A DNA stretch of 64,000 nt, taken from contig JAZMZG010000013.1 in the NCBI GenBank assembly GCA_045585835.1, positions 62,001 to 126,000 on the forward strand. Direction: 5' to 3'. Position 1 is the first letter of the stretch, and each line of letters begins with the position of its first letter. The translations under genes and the position numbers were made by a program. The notes beneath the pieces were generated by a model. The model ran no database searches, was not told the origin of the DNA, and saw only the letters and a program-made list of their open reading frames with translations. Shown one piece after another: positions 18,501 through 26,573 of the stretch. Origin of the DNA: CALCTE01 sp045585835 (lineage in GTDB: Bacteria > Bacillota > Clostridia > Oscillospirales > CAG-272).

Positions 18501-20120
18501 ATGAAAAAGATTATTTCTATTCTCGTTACCTTGACAATGTTGCTTACTTTGTGTGCATCATTCACACTTTCTGTAAGCGCTGCAGGTAACAACCCTTACA
18601 TCAGCGTACCCAAGACCGAGGCAAATATTGCTGTTGACGGTGAAAAGGGTGCAGACTATGATAAGGCTGTGAAAATTCCGATCACACGTTTGATTTACGG
18701 ACAGAATCCCACAGACGGCGACGCATACATTATGTGGGGCGCTGATCAGAAGCTCTACTTCTACGTAGATGTTTTTGATACGGATATCTGCAATTCCAAG
18801 GATCTTATTGACAACTTCGACGTTGATCCCGCTAACACAGACTGCGTAGAGATATACGTATATTGGGGCAACGGTGAGCAGGTAATTCTTTACAGAATTA
18901 CGTCTGACGGTGTTCTTTACTGCCAACAGAATGCTCACGAAGGTGACGGATATCTCATTAACGAAAAGGGTTCTGCAAGTGAGAACTTTGAAGCGGCTGT
19001 AAAGACGACCGACACCGGTTATGCAGCTGAGTTCAAGCTCGACACTTACCTTGCAAACCTTTGCGAAGGTGCACTTATCTCCTTTAAGGTAGTTATCTCT
19101 TCTAACGACGCAACTAACTCTACCGCATCGGCAACATCCAACTTCGGTTGCCCCTTGTCACAGGTTCGTTATCATGATTTCGCTCAGACAACTCCTTCTA
19201 CATATCTCAATATGTTGCTCGTAGATGCTGACGGTGCTGATGCTACGTACCGCAAGTATCCTTCCATTTCGAGTGATGACCTCGACGCTACAAGATATAA
19301 TGCTGAAAAGACAGCTCAAGCTCTTGAAATCCGTGAAGCTACAATGATCAGCGAAAATGAGATCGTAGTTAAGTTCTCTAAGGCTTGCACACTTCAGTGG
19401 TTCAACAACACCCCCGTATTTATGGGTGTTTGCTCAGATCCTAATCCCGGACCTGTTGCTAATCCCGACATCGATGCCGGCGACCATTGGCAGATAGGTG
19501 TTAACCTTGATACAGCTGTAACAAACGACGGTGGTATCACTTGGAAGCTTGAACTCTTCCAGCCCATCTACAAGAAGGGGAACGGAAAGTTTGCTGACGG
19601 TGTATTCCGTGCATCTGAAACACAGGGTCTTGACCTTTCCTTCTATAATGCTGACAACGAATTCGTAGGTCACGTTATTTCTATGGACGGTAACGATTAT
19701 CTCAAGGCTAACAAAGCTAACCCCGATGACAGATGGGACGTTGCATACGTAGAGTATACGGTTGATACAAACTATAAGTGGGATTCAACAAATGAAACTT
19801 CACTTCCCGCTTCGACGATCGACATTACTAAGAAGATTACCGAGGAGAATACTCAAGCGAGCCTCTTCACCAACAATCTCCGCGATGCTCTTGCAAATTC
19901 GGGCGACAGCGGTGAAACCAACCCCGGAAATGACACCGGTGACAACGGTGGCGAAGATGACGATTCCGGCTCAACAAAGGATCCCAACGCTCCCAAGGAA
20001 GACGGTGGCAATTGGATTGCTGAAAATTGGTGGATTATTGCCGTTGCTGCAGTTGCAGTAGTTCTTGTAGTTGTTGTAGTTGTTATCGTAGCAAGCACCG
20101 GTAAGAAGAAAAAAGACTAA
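18501..20120 (+). CDS. Secreted, C-terminally anchored DOMON/CBM9-like protein
   Basis: Start ATG 18501, with GAAAGGTG six bases upstream (GTG 18492 is too close to that SD). A signal peptide ends SVSAAG around residue 27. The first domain (about 30-220) resembles DOMON/CBM9 carbohydrate-binding domains: a VDGEKGADYDKA opening, YIMWGADQKLYFYVDV strands and a TGYAAEFKLD element. A second all-beta region (to about 465) is unassigned. A Gly/Asn/Asp-rich linker, a C-terminal membrane helix of Ala/Val and the tail KKKKD anchor it. Codons favour AAG, TTC, TAC and CTC far more than neighbouring genes, suggesting high expression. Binding partner unknown. Confidence 0.7.
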   Translation: MKKIISILVTLTMLLTLCASFTLSVSAAGNNPYISVPKTEANIAVDGEKGADYDKAVKIPITRLIYGQNPTDGDAYIMWGADQKLYFYVDVFDTDICNSKDLIDNFDVDPANTDCVEIYVYWGNGEQVILYRITSDGVLYCQQNAHEGDGYLINEKGSASENFEAAVKTTDTGYAAEFKLDTYLANLCEGALISFKVVISSNDATNSTASATSNFGCPLSQVRYHDFAQTTPSTYLNMLLVDADGADATYRKYPSISSDDLDATRYNAEKTAQALEIREATMISENEIVVKFSKACTLQWFNNTPVFMGVCSDPNPGPVANPDIDAGDHWQIGVNLDTAVTNDGGITWKLELFQPIYKKGNGKFADGVFRASETQGLDLSFYNADNEFVGHVISMDGNDYLKANKANPDDRWDVAYVEYTVDTNYKWDSTNETSLPASTIDITKKITEENTQASLFTNNLRDALANSGDSGETNPGNDTGDNGGEDDDSGSTKDPNAPKEDGGNWIAENWWIIAVAAVAVVLVVVVVVIVASTGKKKKD

Positions 20121-20126
20121 TTTCAT

Positions 20127-20169
20127 AAAATAAAAAATCGAGATGGATTCCATCTCGATTTTTTATTTT
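20127..20169. terminator. Bidirectional terminator, perfect 20-bp stem
   Basis: Arms 20127-20146 and 20150-20169 are perfectly complementary around the loop ATT. A-rich and T-rich flanks serve both the secreted-protein gene and the opposite small gene. Confidence 0.93.
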
Positions 20170-20170
20170 A

Positions 20171-20356
20171 TCAATTTTGTTTTCTCACTCGTTTATATTC
20201 ATCGTCAAGCTGAAAATACGGGCACCCGAAATCTTTTTTTGTAATAAATGACAGCATCTCATCTTCGTCGAGATCCATTTGACATTCATATGTGTCATTA
20301 TCATAGTTATACGCACAATGAATACATATATCGCATCTCACAGTAATATCTTTCAT
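20171..20356 (-). CDS. DUF6472-like small cysteine protein
   Basis: 61 residues. It contains CDICIHC near the N-terminus, a single Cys in YECQMDLDEDEM and a CPYF near the C-terminus, so four Cys (two paired) could bind a metal. The pattern matches the small clostridial family I recognise as DUF6472. AAAGGAGAG precedes the ATG. It ends at a shared terminator and has no clear functional neighbour. Function unknown. Confidence 0.75.
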   Translation of the reverse strand: MKDITVRCDICIHCAYNYDNDTYECQMDLDEDEMLSFITKKDFGCPYFQLDDEYKRVRKQN

Positions 20357-20451
20357 TTTTCTCTCCTTTTGTTCATGTTATCATATTACTACAATTTACT
20401 TTAAAATTCAATATATAATTTGTGTAATTGACAGATTTTTGTTTATATCTA

Positions 20452-20480
20452 TTGACAATTTTGCTCTTGCGGTGTACAAT
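20452..20480 (+). promoter_or_regulatory. Promoter of xpt (and probably guaB)
   Basis: TTGACA, a 17-bp spacer and TACAAT. The 5' leader of about 50 nt is too short and lacks the conserved core of a purine riboswitch. Confidence 0.8.
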
Positions 20481-20536
20481 ATTTAGAAATAAAGAAAACC
20501 GTAAAATCGGATCTTTTTATGTAATGGAGTTTATGA

Positions 20537-21109
20537 ATGAAGCTTCTTGAAGAACGAATTTTAAAGGACGGAAAAATTCTTCCCGGTGAGATATTAAAGG
20601 TTGATTCTTTTTTAAATCATTGTATTGATATTCCCTTTATGACCGAAATTTGTAAAGAGTTTTATGAAAAATTCAGCGCATTGGGCGTTAATAAGATTTT
20701 AACTATTGAAGCTTCGGGAATTGCGGCAGCATCAATAACAGCACAGCAATTCGGCTGTCCGATGGTTTTTGCCAAAAAATCAAAATCAAAAAATATCGGC
20801 GACGATATGTATATTTGTACGGTGGATTCATATACGCACGGAACTACGCATCAAGTAGTTGTTTCAAAGAAATATTTAAGTTCCGACGACAGAGTCCTGA
20901 TAATTGATGATTTCTTGGCAACGGGTAACGCCTTAAACGGACTTATCAAGCTTGTAAATGATGCCGGAGCAACGCTTGTCGGATGCGGAATATGTATTGA
21001 AAAAGTATACCAACAGGGCGGAAACAAGCTCCGTGAAAAAGGAATCGAGGTACTGTCACTTGCGATGGTTGAGAGTATGACCGACGATTCAATTACGTTT
21101 GTAAAATAA
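20537..21109 (+). CDS. xpt: Xanthine phosphoribosyltransferase
   Basis: Salvages xanthine to XMP with PRPP. At 190 residues it has the normal length. The PRPP-binding loop is VLIIDDFLATGNALNG and the N-terminal opening is MKLLEERILKDGKIL. The GIEASGI-like stretch near residue 62 (TIEASGIAAA) is characteristic of Xpt. It is followed 32 bp later by guaB, so the pair handles XMP from both salvage and IMP oxidation. Unlike Bacillus xpt, no guanine riboswitch is seen upstream. Confidence 0.95.
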   Translation: MKLLEERILKDGKILPGEILKVDSFLNHCIDIPFMTEICKEFYEKFSALGVNKILTIEASGIAAASITAQQFGCPMVFAKKSKSKNIGDDMYICTVDSYTHGTTHQVVVSKKYLSSDDRVLIIDDFLATGNALNGLIKLVNDAGATLVGCGICIEKVYQQGGNKLREKGIEVLSLAMVESMTDDSITFVK

Positions 21110-21141
21110 AGAATATAAATATATCGAAAGGAATATTGCAG

Positions 21142-22647
21142 ATGGCAACATTTTATAAAGAAATCTCGCATACGTTTAACGAATATCTTTTGATTCCCGG
21201 TCTTACGACTTGTGATTGTATTCCGACTAACGTTTCTCTTAAAACACCTTTGGTTAAATTTAAAAAAGGACAAGAGGAATGTCCTCTTTCATTAAATATT
21301 CCTATGGTATCTGCAATAATGCAATCCGTATCGGATGATAAGCTTGCCGTAGCACTTGCAAAAGAAGGCGGCGTTTCGTTTATTTACGGCGCTCAAAGCA
21401 TTGAAGATGAAGCTGCTATGGTAGCGAGAGTTAAAGGCTATAAGGCGGGATTTGTCAAGAGTGATTCAAACATCACTCCCGAGCATACTCTTGCCGATAT
21501 TCTTGACCTTAAAGACAGAACGGGCCATTCCACCGTTGCGGTCACGGATAACGGTAAGCCCGACGGAAAGCTTCTTGGTATAGTTACGGGCAGAGATTAC
21601 AGAGTAAGCCGTATGAGTCCGGACGCAAAAGTAAAAGAGTTTATGACGCCTCTTGAAAAGCTTGTTGTAGCACCCGAAGATACGACGCTTAAAGCGGCAA
21701 ACGATATAATTTGGGATAATAAGCTCAATTCCTTGCCTATAGTTGATAAAGACGGCAATTTGAAATGTTTTGTATTCCGCAAGGACTACGATCAGCACAA
21801 GAGCAATCCTTACGAAATGCTTGATTCTCAAAAGCGTTACGTTGTAGGTGCGGGTATTAACACAAGAGATTACGAGCAACGCATTCCCGCACTTGTTGAA
21901 GCGGGTGCTGATGTTCTTTGTCTTGATTCTTCTGACGGATATTCCGAGTGGCAGAAGCGTACTATTGAATTCGTAAGAGAAAAGTATGGCGATGATGTTA
22001 AGATAGGTGCAGGAAACGTAGTTGATGCTGAAGGCTTCAGATATCTTGCAGAAGCAGGAGCAGACTTTATCAAAGTCGGTATCGGCGGCGGTTCGATTTG
22101 TATAACACGTGAAGCAAAGGGTATAGGCAGAGGACAGGCATCTGCCGTTATCGACGTTTGCAAGGCGAGAGACGAATACTTTAAAGAAACGGGCGTATAC
22201 GTTCCCGTATGCTCCGACGGCGGTATCGTATATGATCATCATATCACGCTTGCTCTTGCTATGGGCGCAGATTTTGTAATGCTCGGCAGATACTTTGCTC
22301 GCTTTGACGAGAGTCCCACGGCAAAGATAAACGTGAACGGCACTCTTATGAAGGAATATTGGGGTGAAGGTTCAAACAGAGCACGCAATTGGCAAAGATA
22401 TGACCTCGGCGGAAAGGGCAAGCTTTCATTTGAAGAAGGTGTTGACTCGTATGTACCTTATGCAGGCAGTCTTTCGTCGAACGTTGAAAGAACTCTTGCA
22501 AAGATTAAGTCAACAATGTGCAATTGCGGAACTTTGACTATTGAAGAACTCCAGAAGAACGCAAAGCTTACCCTTGTTTCTTCTGTAAGTATAGTAGAAG
22601 GCGGCGCTCACGACGTAGTAACGAAAACCACAACAAGACAGATATAA
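21142..22647 (+). CDS. guaB: IMP dehydrogenase, Tritrichomonas-like subfamily
   Basis: Oxidises IMP to XMP with NAD+, the committed step to guanine nucleotides. ATG 21142 follows AAAGGA nine bases upstream; TTG 21136 is less likely. A TIM barrel is interrupted by a CBS pair (about 95-220). The catalytic loop GGGSICITRE has Cys320. The mobile flap contains RARNWQRYDLGGKGKLSF, with the Arg419-Tyr420 dyad. Loop, flap and C-terminal SIVEGGAHDV match the T. foetus enzyme rather than the usual bacterial GPGSICTTR form. At 501 residues it is also close to that enzyme's length. Confidence 0.95.
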   Translation: MATFYKEISHTFNEYLLIPGLTTCDCIPTNVSLKTPLVKFKKGQEECPLSLNIPMVSAIMQSVSDDKLAVALAKEGGVSFIYGAQSIEDEAAMVARVKGYKAGFVKSDSNITPEHTLADILDLKDRTGHSTVAVTDNGKPDGKLLGIVTGRDYRVSRMSPDAKVKEFMTPLEKLVVAPEDTTLKAANDIIWDNKLNSLPIVDKDGNLKCFVFRKDYDQHKSNPYEMLDSQKRYVVGAGINTRDYEQRIPALVEAGADVLCLDSSDGYSEWQKRTIEFVREKYGDDVKIGAGNVVDAEGFRYLAEAGADFIKVGIGGGSICITREAKGIGRGQASAVIDVCKARDEYFKETGVYVPVCSDGGIVYDHHITLALAMGADFVMLGRYFARFDESPTAKINVNGTLMKEYWGEGSNRARNWQRYDLGGKGKLSFEEGVDSYVPYAGSLSSNVERTLAKIKSTMCNCGTLTIEELQKNAKLTLVSSVSIVEGGAHDVVTKTTTRQI

Positions 22648-22649
22648 TA

Positions 22650-22683
22650 AAAAACGCAGTCACAGTGAAGTGACTGCGTTTTT
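22650..22683. terminator. Bidirectional terminator overlapping the end of the DMT gene
   Basis: A perfect stem of about 14 bp (AAAAACGCAGTCAC and its complement, loop AGTGAA) with flanking A/T runs. The left arm and loop include the stop and last codons of the minus-strand transporter gene, which ends at 22660. Confidence 0.92.
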
Positions 22684-23589
22684 ATTTGATTTTTTTCGTT
22701 CGGGAATCTGCGCAAATATTACAGCAATGAGCATAAATGCGCAACCGATATATTCTCTAACGTGCAGTTTTTCGGTTAAAACAAGGGCAGCAAGTACCGC
22801 ACTGAAAAATGCTTCGAGGCTCATTAAAAGCGAAACCACGGTAGGATTTGTGCCTTTTTGCGCAAGTATTTGTAACGTATAACCTATTGCGCTTGAAAAA
22901 ACTCCGACGTAGATTATTGACCAAGCGGAATTTTTTAGTATAGAGAGACTGACTTTCGGTTCAATAATGAGCGATATTATCGCAGATACGATAAAGCAGA
23001 AAATGAATTGAAAGCAAGAAAGTTCAAATCCGTCTACCTTTTCGGAAAAGTGCGAAACGGTAATAATATGAAAAGCGAAGCACAGGGCACATAAAATCAG
23101 CAAAATATCGTGCGTAACGATAGAAAAGCTTTCTTTCACACACAGAAAATACAGTCCGAGTGTTGCTATAACAACGGCTATCCATACCGATGTGCTCACT
23201 TTCTTTTTAAAGAATATCGACAGAATCGGTACAATAACGATATAAAGCGCTGTTAAAAATCCGGCTTTTCCCGCCGCATTTTCGGCAATACCTATTTGTT
23301 GAAGATTGACTGCTGCCGTTAGAAAAATACCGCATAAAATACCGCTTACAAATAGGTTTTTAGAATAGTTTTTATTTTTCTGAACGCTTGAAATCAGCTT
23401 CTTCTTTTCAAGATAACTTTTAATTAGTATAATGATACCCAAGACAATAGCGGCAACAAGTGAGCGGGCGGCATTATAGGCAAATGCGGGCATATTCGCT
23501 TCGGTTGCTTGTTTTTGGAAGACAAAAGCATACCCCCATATAAATGAAGCGACAATCGGGAGTACTATTTGGCGTATATATTTATTCAT
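22660..23589 (-). CDS. DMT-superfamily (EamA) transporter
   Basis: A 309-residue inner-membrane protein with ten hydrophobic helices arranged as two EamA repeats. The N-terminal WGYAFVFQKQA and the second-repeat SAIGYTLQILAQKGTNPTVVSLLMSLE are typical of drug/metabolite exporters. It begins one base after the M18 aminopeptidase gene on the same strand, so the two are probably co-transcribed. Co-transcription with a peptidase could mean amino-acid or peptide product export, but the substrate cannot be predicted. The C-terminal codons form part of an intrinsic terminator. Confidence 0.88.
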   Translation of the reverse strand: MNKYIRQIVLPIVASFIWGYAFVFQKQATEANMPAFAYNAARSLVAAIVLGIIILIKSYLEKKKLISSVQKNKNYSKNLFVSGILCGIFLTAAVNLQQIGIAENAAGKAGFLTALYIVIVPILSIFFKKKVSTSVWIAVVIATLGLYFLCVKESFSIVTHDILLILCALCFAFHIITVSHFSEKVDGFELSCFQFIFCFIVSAIISLIIEPKVSLSILKNSAWSIIYVGVFSSAIGYTLQILAQKGTNPTVVSLLMSLEAFFSAVLAALVLTEKLHVREYIGCAFMLIAVIFAQIPERKKSNKNAVTSL

Positions 23590-23590
23590 T

Positions 23591-24847
23591 CTATTTTACC
23601 GTATAATTTTGCTTGTATACTTCGATGTAATGCTCGAAGAAATATTTTACGGCGCTTGTCATATATGTCGTATCCTTTATGCCTGCCGTTTCATAGCTTG
23701 AGTGCATCGCAAGCTGAGCAATACCGATGTCAACAGCATTTATTGATATTTGCGTTGTTGAAATATTACCGAGCGTAGAGCCGCCGGGGATATCGGAACG
23801 GTTAGAATAAACTTGATAAGGTACGTTCGCTTTGTCGCATAAGGTTTTAAATATTCCGGAGGATATTGCGTCAGATGTGTATTTTTGATTTGCGTTGTAT
23901 TTGATAACAACGCCCTTGTTCATATATACCGCATTGTTTTTATCGGAATATTCGGGATGGTTTGGGTGAACAGCGTGTGCATTATCGCAAGAAAGCATAA
24001 AGCTTGACGCAAGCATCTGTTTATTGCAGACGTTATAGTGTTTGCTTATGCGCTTTAACGTATCTGAAAGAAATGTTGATGCTGCGCCTTGCTTGGTTGT
24101 ACTGCCGACTTCTTCGTTATCAAAAAGTGCAAATACTGGACAAGCATTTTTGTTGTTTTCGGAAGAAATCAGTGCATTTAATGTCGCATAGGCGCATTGG
24201 AGGTCATCAAGTCTTGGGGCGGAAATAAACTCGCCCCATACGCACGCATTTTGGTTGTTATACAAAAATAAGTCTTTTGATAACAGCTTGTCTTCGCTAA
24301 CGCTTTTTGAAAGCAAGGAATCAAGCTCAGTCGATACGATAGGTATCATATCGACTGCGGCGTTATAGCTGTCTTTTTCTTCTGCTTTTCTTGTTAAATG
24401 AATAGCAACGTTTGGTATCAGAGCGATATCTTCAAAATCAACGAGCTTGGATTTTATAACACCGGTATCGTCAGATACGACGATCCTTCCCGCTATTCCG
24501 AGCGGTCTGTCAAGCCAAGTAGAACAGAGCATTCCTCCGTATTTTTCGGTAGAGAGTTTTGTATATGCATTATCTGCTGCCATGTGATTTTCTTTTAGCT
24601 TGAAAGAGGGACTGTCGCTGTGTGAAGCAGCTATCATATAGCCGTTTAAATTGTTTTCGGGGACTTTGAAGGCTATAAGAGAGGAGCCGTTTCTTGTAGT
24701 GAAATACTTCTCGCCTTTTTCAAGTGTCCACGTTTCATATTCATAAAGCTCGGTAAATCCGTTTGATGTCAATATTTCCTTGCAGAAATTCACTGCATGA
24801 AAGGCAGTAGGTGAGCATTTTATAAATTGTTCAAGAGTAGGAAGCAT
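23591..24847 (-). CDS. M18 family aminopeptidase
   Basis: Cytosolic dinuclear zinc aminopeptidase of the aspartyl aminopeptidase type. At 418 residues it is of normal length. Metal and active-site motifs are ASHSDSPSFKLKEN near residue 80, LFDNEEVGSTTKQGA in the middle, and HAVHPNHPEYS and the C-terminal AMHSSYET. GAGGTAAAAT precedes the ATG. It lies downstream of upp on the same strand across a hairpin. It is probably involved in peptide turnover. Confidence 0.93.
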   Translation of the reverse strand: MLPTLEQFIKCSPTAFHAVNFCKEILTSNGFTELYEYETWTLEKGEKYFTTRNGSSLIAFKVPENNLNGYMIAASHSDSPSFKLKENHMAADNAYTKLSTEKYGGMLCSTWLDRPLGIAGRIVVSDDTGVIKSKLVDFEDIALIPNVAIHLTRKAEEKDSYNAAVDMIPIVSTELDSLLSKSVSEDKLLSKDLFLYNNQNACVWGEFISAPRLDDLQCAYATLNALISSENNKNACPVFALFDNEEVGSTTKQGAASTFLSDTLKRISKHYNVCNKQMLASSFMLSCDNAHAVHPNHPEYSDKNNAVYMNKGVVIKYNANQKYTSDAISSGIFKTLCDKANVPYQVYSNRSDIPGGSTLGNISTTQISINAVDIGIAQLAMHSSYETAGIKDTTYMTSAVKYFFEHYIEVYKQNYTVK

Positions 24848-24864
24848 ATTTTACCTCTCATTTA

Positions 24865-24898
24865 ACAATGACAGTTCCGTAAAGGGAACTGTCATTGT
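24865..24898 (-). terminator. Hairpin between upp and the M18 gene
   Basis: A perfect 14-bp stem (ACAATGACAGTTCC and complement) with loop GTAAAG. On the minus strand only a short T-poor stretch follows, so it may be a leaky terminator or an mRNA-stabilising structure. Confidence 0.6.
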
Positions 24899-24905
24899 AT
24901 AATAT

Positions 24906-25535
24906 TTATTTTGTTCCGAAAATTCTGTCTCCGGCATCTCCGAGTCCGGGGACGATGTAGCAGTTTTCGTTTAATTTTTCGTCGACGGCTGCGGTATAAA
25001 TGTCAACGTCCGGGTGGTCTTCTTGTACCTTTGCAATACCTTCGGGGGCGGCAACAAGGCACATAAGACGTATGGATTTACAGCCCTTATCCTTGAGCAT
25101 TTGAATAGCATCGCTTGAGCTTCCGCCCGTAGCAAGCATCGGGTCACATAAGATCACGATTCTTGAATCAATATCATAGGGCAATTTGCAATAGTAGACG
25201 ACGGGAGTATGCGTGGTTTCGTCTCTGTAAAGACCGATGTGACCGATCTTCGCAACGGGAATAAGTGATACGAGCCCGTCAACCATACCGAGTCCCGCTC
25301 TTAATATCGGAACTATAGCAACCTTTTTGCCGGAAATCGTTTTTGCAGTCATTTTGGAGATAGGCGTTTCGATTTCAATATCCTCTAAAGGAAGGTCTCT
25401 TGTGATTTCGTATCCCATAAGCAGAGATATTTCTTCAAGAAGCTGTCTGAAATCTTTTGAACCTGTTTCAACTGATCTCATAATTGTAAGCTTGTGCTGA
25501 ATTAATGGATGGTCAACTACGTGCAAGTTACTCAT
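24906..25535 (-). CDS. upp: Uracil phosphoribosyltransferase
   Basis: Converts uracil and PRPP to UMP. The 209-residue length, the VPILRAGLGMVDG region, the PRPP loop CDPMLATGGSS and the C-terminal uracil-binding YIVPGLGDAGDRIFGTK are diagnostic. AGAGGATC lies eight bases before the ATG. It has its own promoter and is followed by a hairpin. With xpt and guaB nearby, this forms a nucleotide salvage neighbourhood. Confidence 0.97.
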   Translation of the reverse strand: MSNLHVVDHPLIQHKLTIMRSVETGSKDFRQLLEEISLLMGYEITRDLPLEDIEIETPISKMTAKTISGKKVAIVPILRAGLGMVDGLVSLIPVAKIGHIGLYRDETTHTPVVYYCKLPYDIDSRIVILCDPMLATGGSSSDAIQMLKDKGCKSIRLMCLVAAPEGIAKVQEDHPDVDIYTAAVDEKLNENCYIVPGLGDAGDRIFGTK

Positions 25536-25567
25536 TTCATGATCCTCTTTTCTTAAATATCACAATT

Positions 25568-25596
25568 ATTATAATACTTTACAGAAAAATTTGCAA
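25568..25596 (-). promoter_or_regulatory. Promoter of upp
   Basis: Read on the minus strand: TTGCAA (25596-25591), a 17-bp spacer, TATAAT (25573-25568). Confidence 0.78.
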
Positions 25597-25603
25597 TAGC
25601 TAT

Positions 25604-26482
25604 TTAAATCAAATGCAATTTTTTCAGTTCGCTTTCAATCTCCGATTTACAAGCTTCATCGGGATAGCACAAAGGGAGTCTTACATCAAAGTCACACATA
25701 TCCATAAGTGACATAGCGTATTTTATTCCTATCGGATTTACATTTTTGAATATTGCTTTGATCAAAGGGAAAAGTTTAAGCTGTAAAGCTCTTGCACTCT
25801 TGTAATCGCCTTTCAGACATAGGTCGCATAGCTTTTTTACTTCAGCGGGGATAAGGTTTGATATGACCGAAATAACACCTAAGGCACCGGCTGACATCAT
25901 TGGAACGATAATATCATCATTACCCGAATAGACGGTGATATTTGAAGAAGAAAGTATTTCCGAAGCTTTGGCAAGGTCACCGGATGCCTCCTTGACGGCA
26001 ACTATATTTTTTGTTTCGGAGAGTTCATTTATTGATGTGTTTTTAAGATTATATCCCGTTCGTGAAGGAACGTTATATAAAATTACCGGCAGGGGAGTAG
26101 CGTCGGCGATTTTTTTATAATGACGTATTATTCCCTCATCGTTACATTTGTTGTAGTACGGTGTTACGGATAAAAGTCCGTTTGCACCTGCTAAATAAGC
26201 TTTCTTCGACATACAAACGGCGTGCTCGGTAGAGTTACTTCCGGTTCCCGCAATTATTGGCAGATTGCCTCGGGCTTCTTTAACGACAAATTTGATAAGT
26301 TCAATATGTTCATCGTCTTTTAAGGTTGGTGCTTCCCCCGTAGTTCCAGCAACTACGAGCGCATCCGTACCGTTTTCGATTTGGTGTTTAATAAGTGCTT
26401 TTAGTGCAGTGTAATCTATGGCGCTATCCTTAAACGGTGTAATGATAGCAGTAGCGCTTCCCTTAAAGAGTAAATTTCTCAC
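25604..26482 (-). CDS. dapA: 4-hydroxy-tetrahydrodipicolinate synthase (GTG start)
   Basis: Condenses pyruvate with aspartate semialdehyde in the lysine/diaminopimelate pathway, also feeding dipicolinate for spores. The 292-residue TIM barrel shows GTTGEAPTL, YNVPSRTG and the Schiff-base Lys in AVKEASGD (about residue 160). The start is GTG behind AGGAGGT. It is divergent from queA across about 90 bp. A later SGNDDIIVP segment is typical of the family. No lysine riboswitch is recognisable upstream. Confidence 0.96.
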   Translation of the reverse strand: MRNLLFKGSATAIITPFKDSAIDYTALKALIKHQIENGTDALVVAGTTGEAPTLKDDEHIELIKFVVKEARGNLPIIAGTGSNSTEHAVCMSKKAYLAGANGLLSVTPYYNKCNDEGIIRHYKKIADATPLPVILYNVPSRTGYNLKNTSINELSETKNIVAVKEASGDLAKASEILSSSNITVYSGNDDIIVPMMSAGALGVISVISNLIPAEVKKLCDLCLKGDYKSARALQLKLFPLIKAIFKNVNPIGIKYAMSLMDMCDFDVRLPLCYPDEACKSEIESELKKLHLI

Positions 26483-26501
26483 AAAAACCTCCTAATATAT
26501 G

Positions 26502-26530
26502 TTGTAATAAATCAATATTTGTGCTATAAT
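26502..26530 (+). promoter_or_regulatory. Promoter of the queA operon
   Basis: TTGTAA, a 17-bp spacer and TATAAT with an extended TGC. It probably drives the run queA through the transketolase genes, since no terminator is visible before 35811. Confidence 0.82.
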
Positions 26531-26573
26531 AAATTATATTAATGCGACAAATCTTTGTTACAGGATGAAACCG

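Noticed and set aside
20401..20536. Purine (guanine) riboswitch before xpt-guaB
   Set aside because: The leader after the promoter is only about 50 nt and lacks the conserved three-way junction core.
21466..22242. Long antisense open frame inside guaB
   Set aside because: It is the shadow of a codon-biased gene: no SD, no coherent domain, and rich in Cys/Tyr/Arg runs typical of reverse frames.
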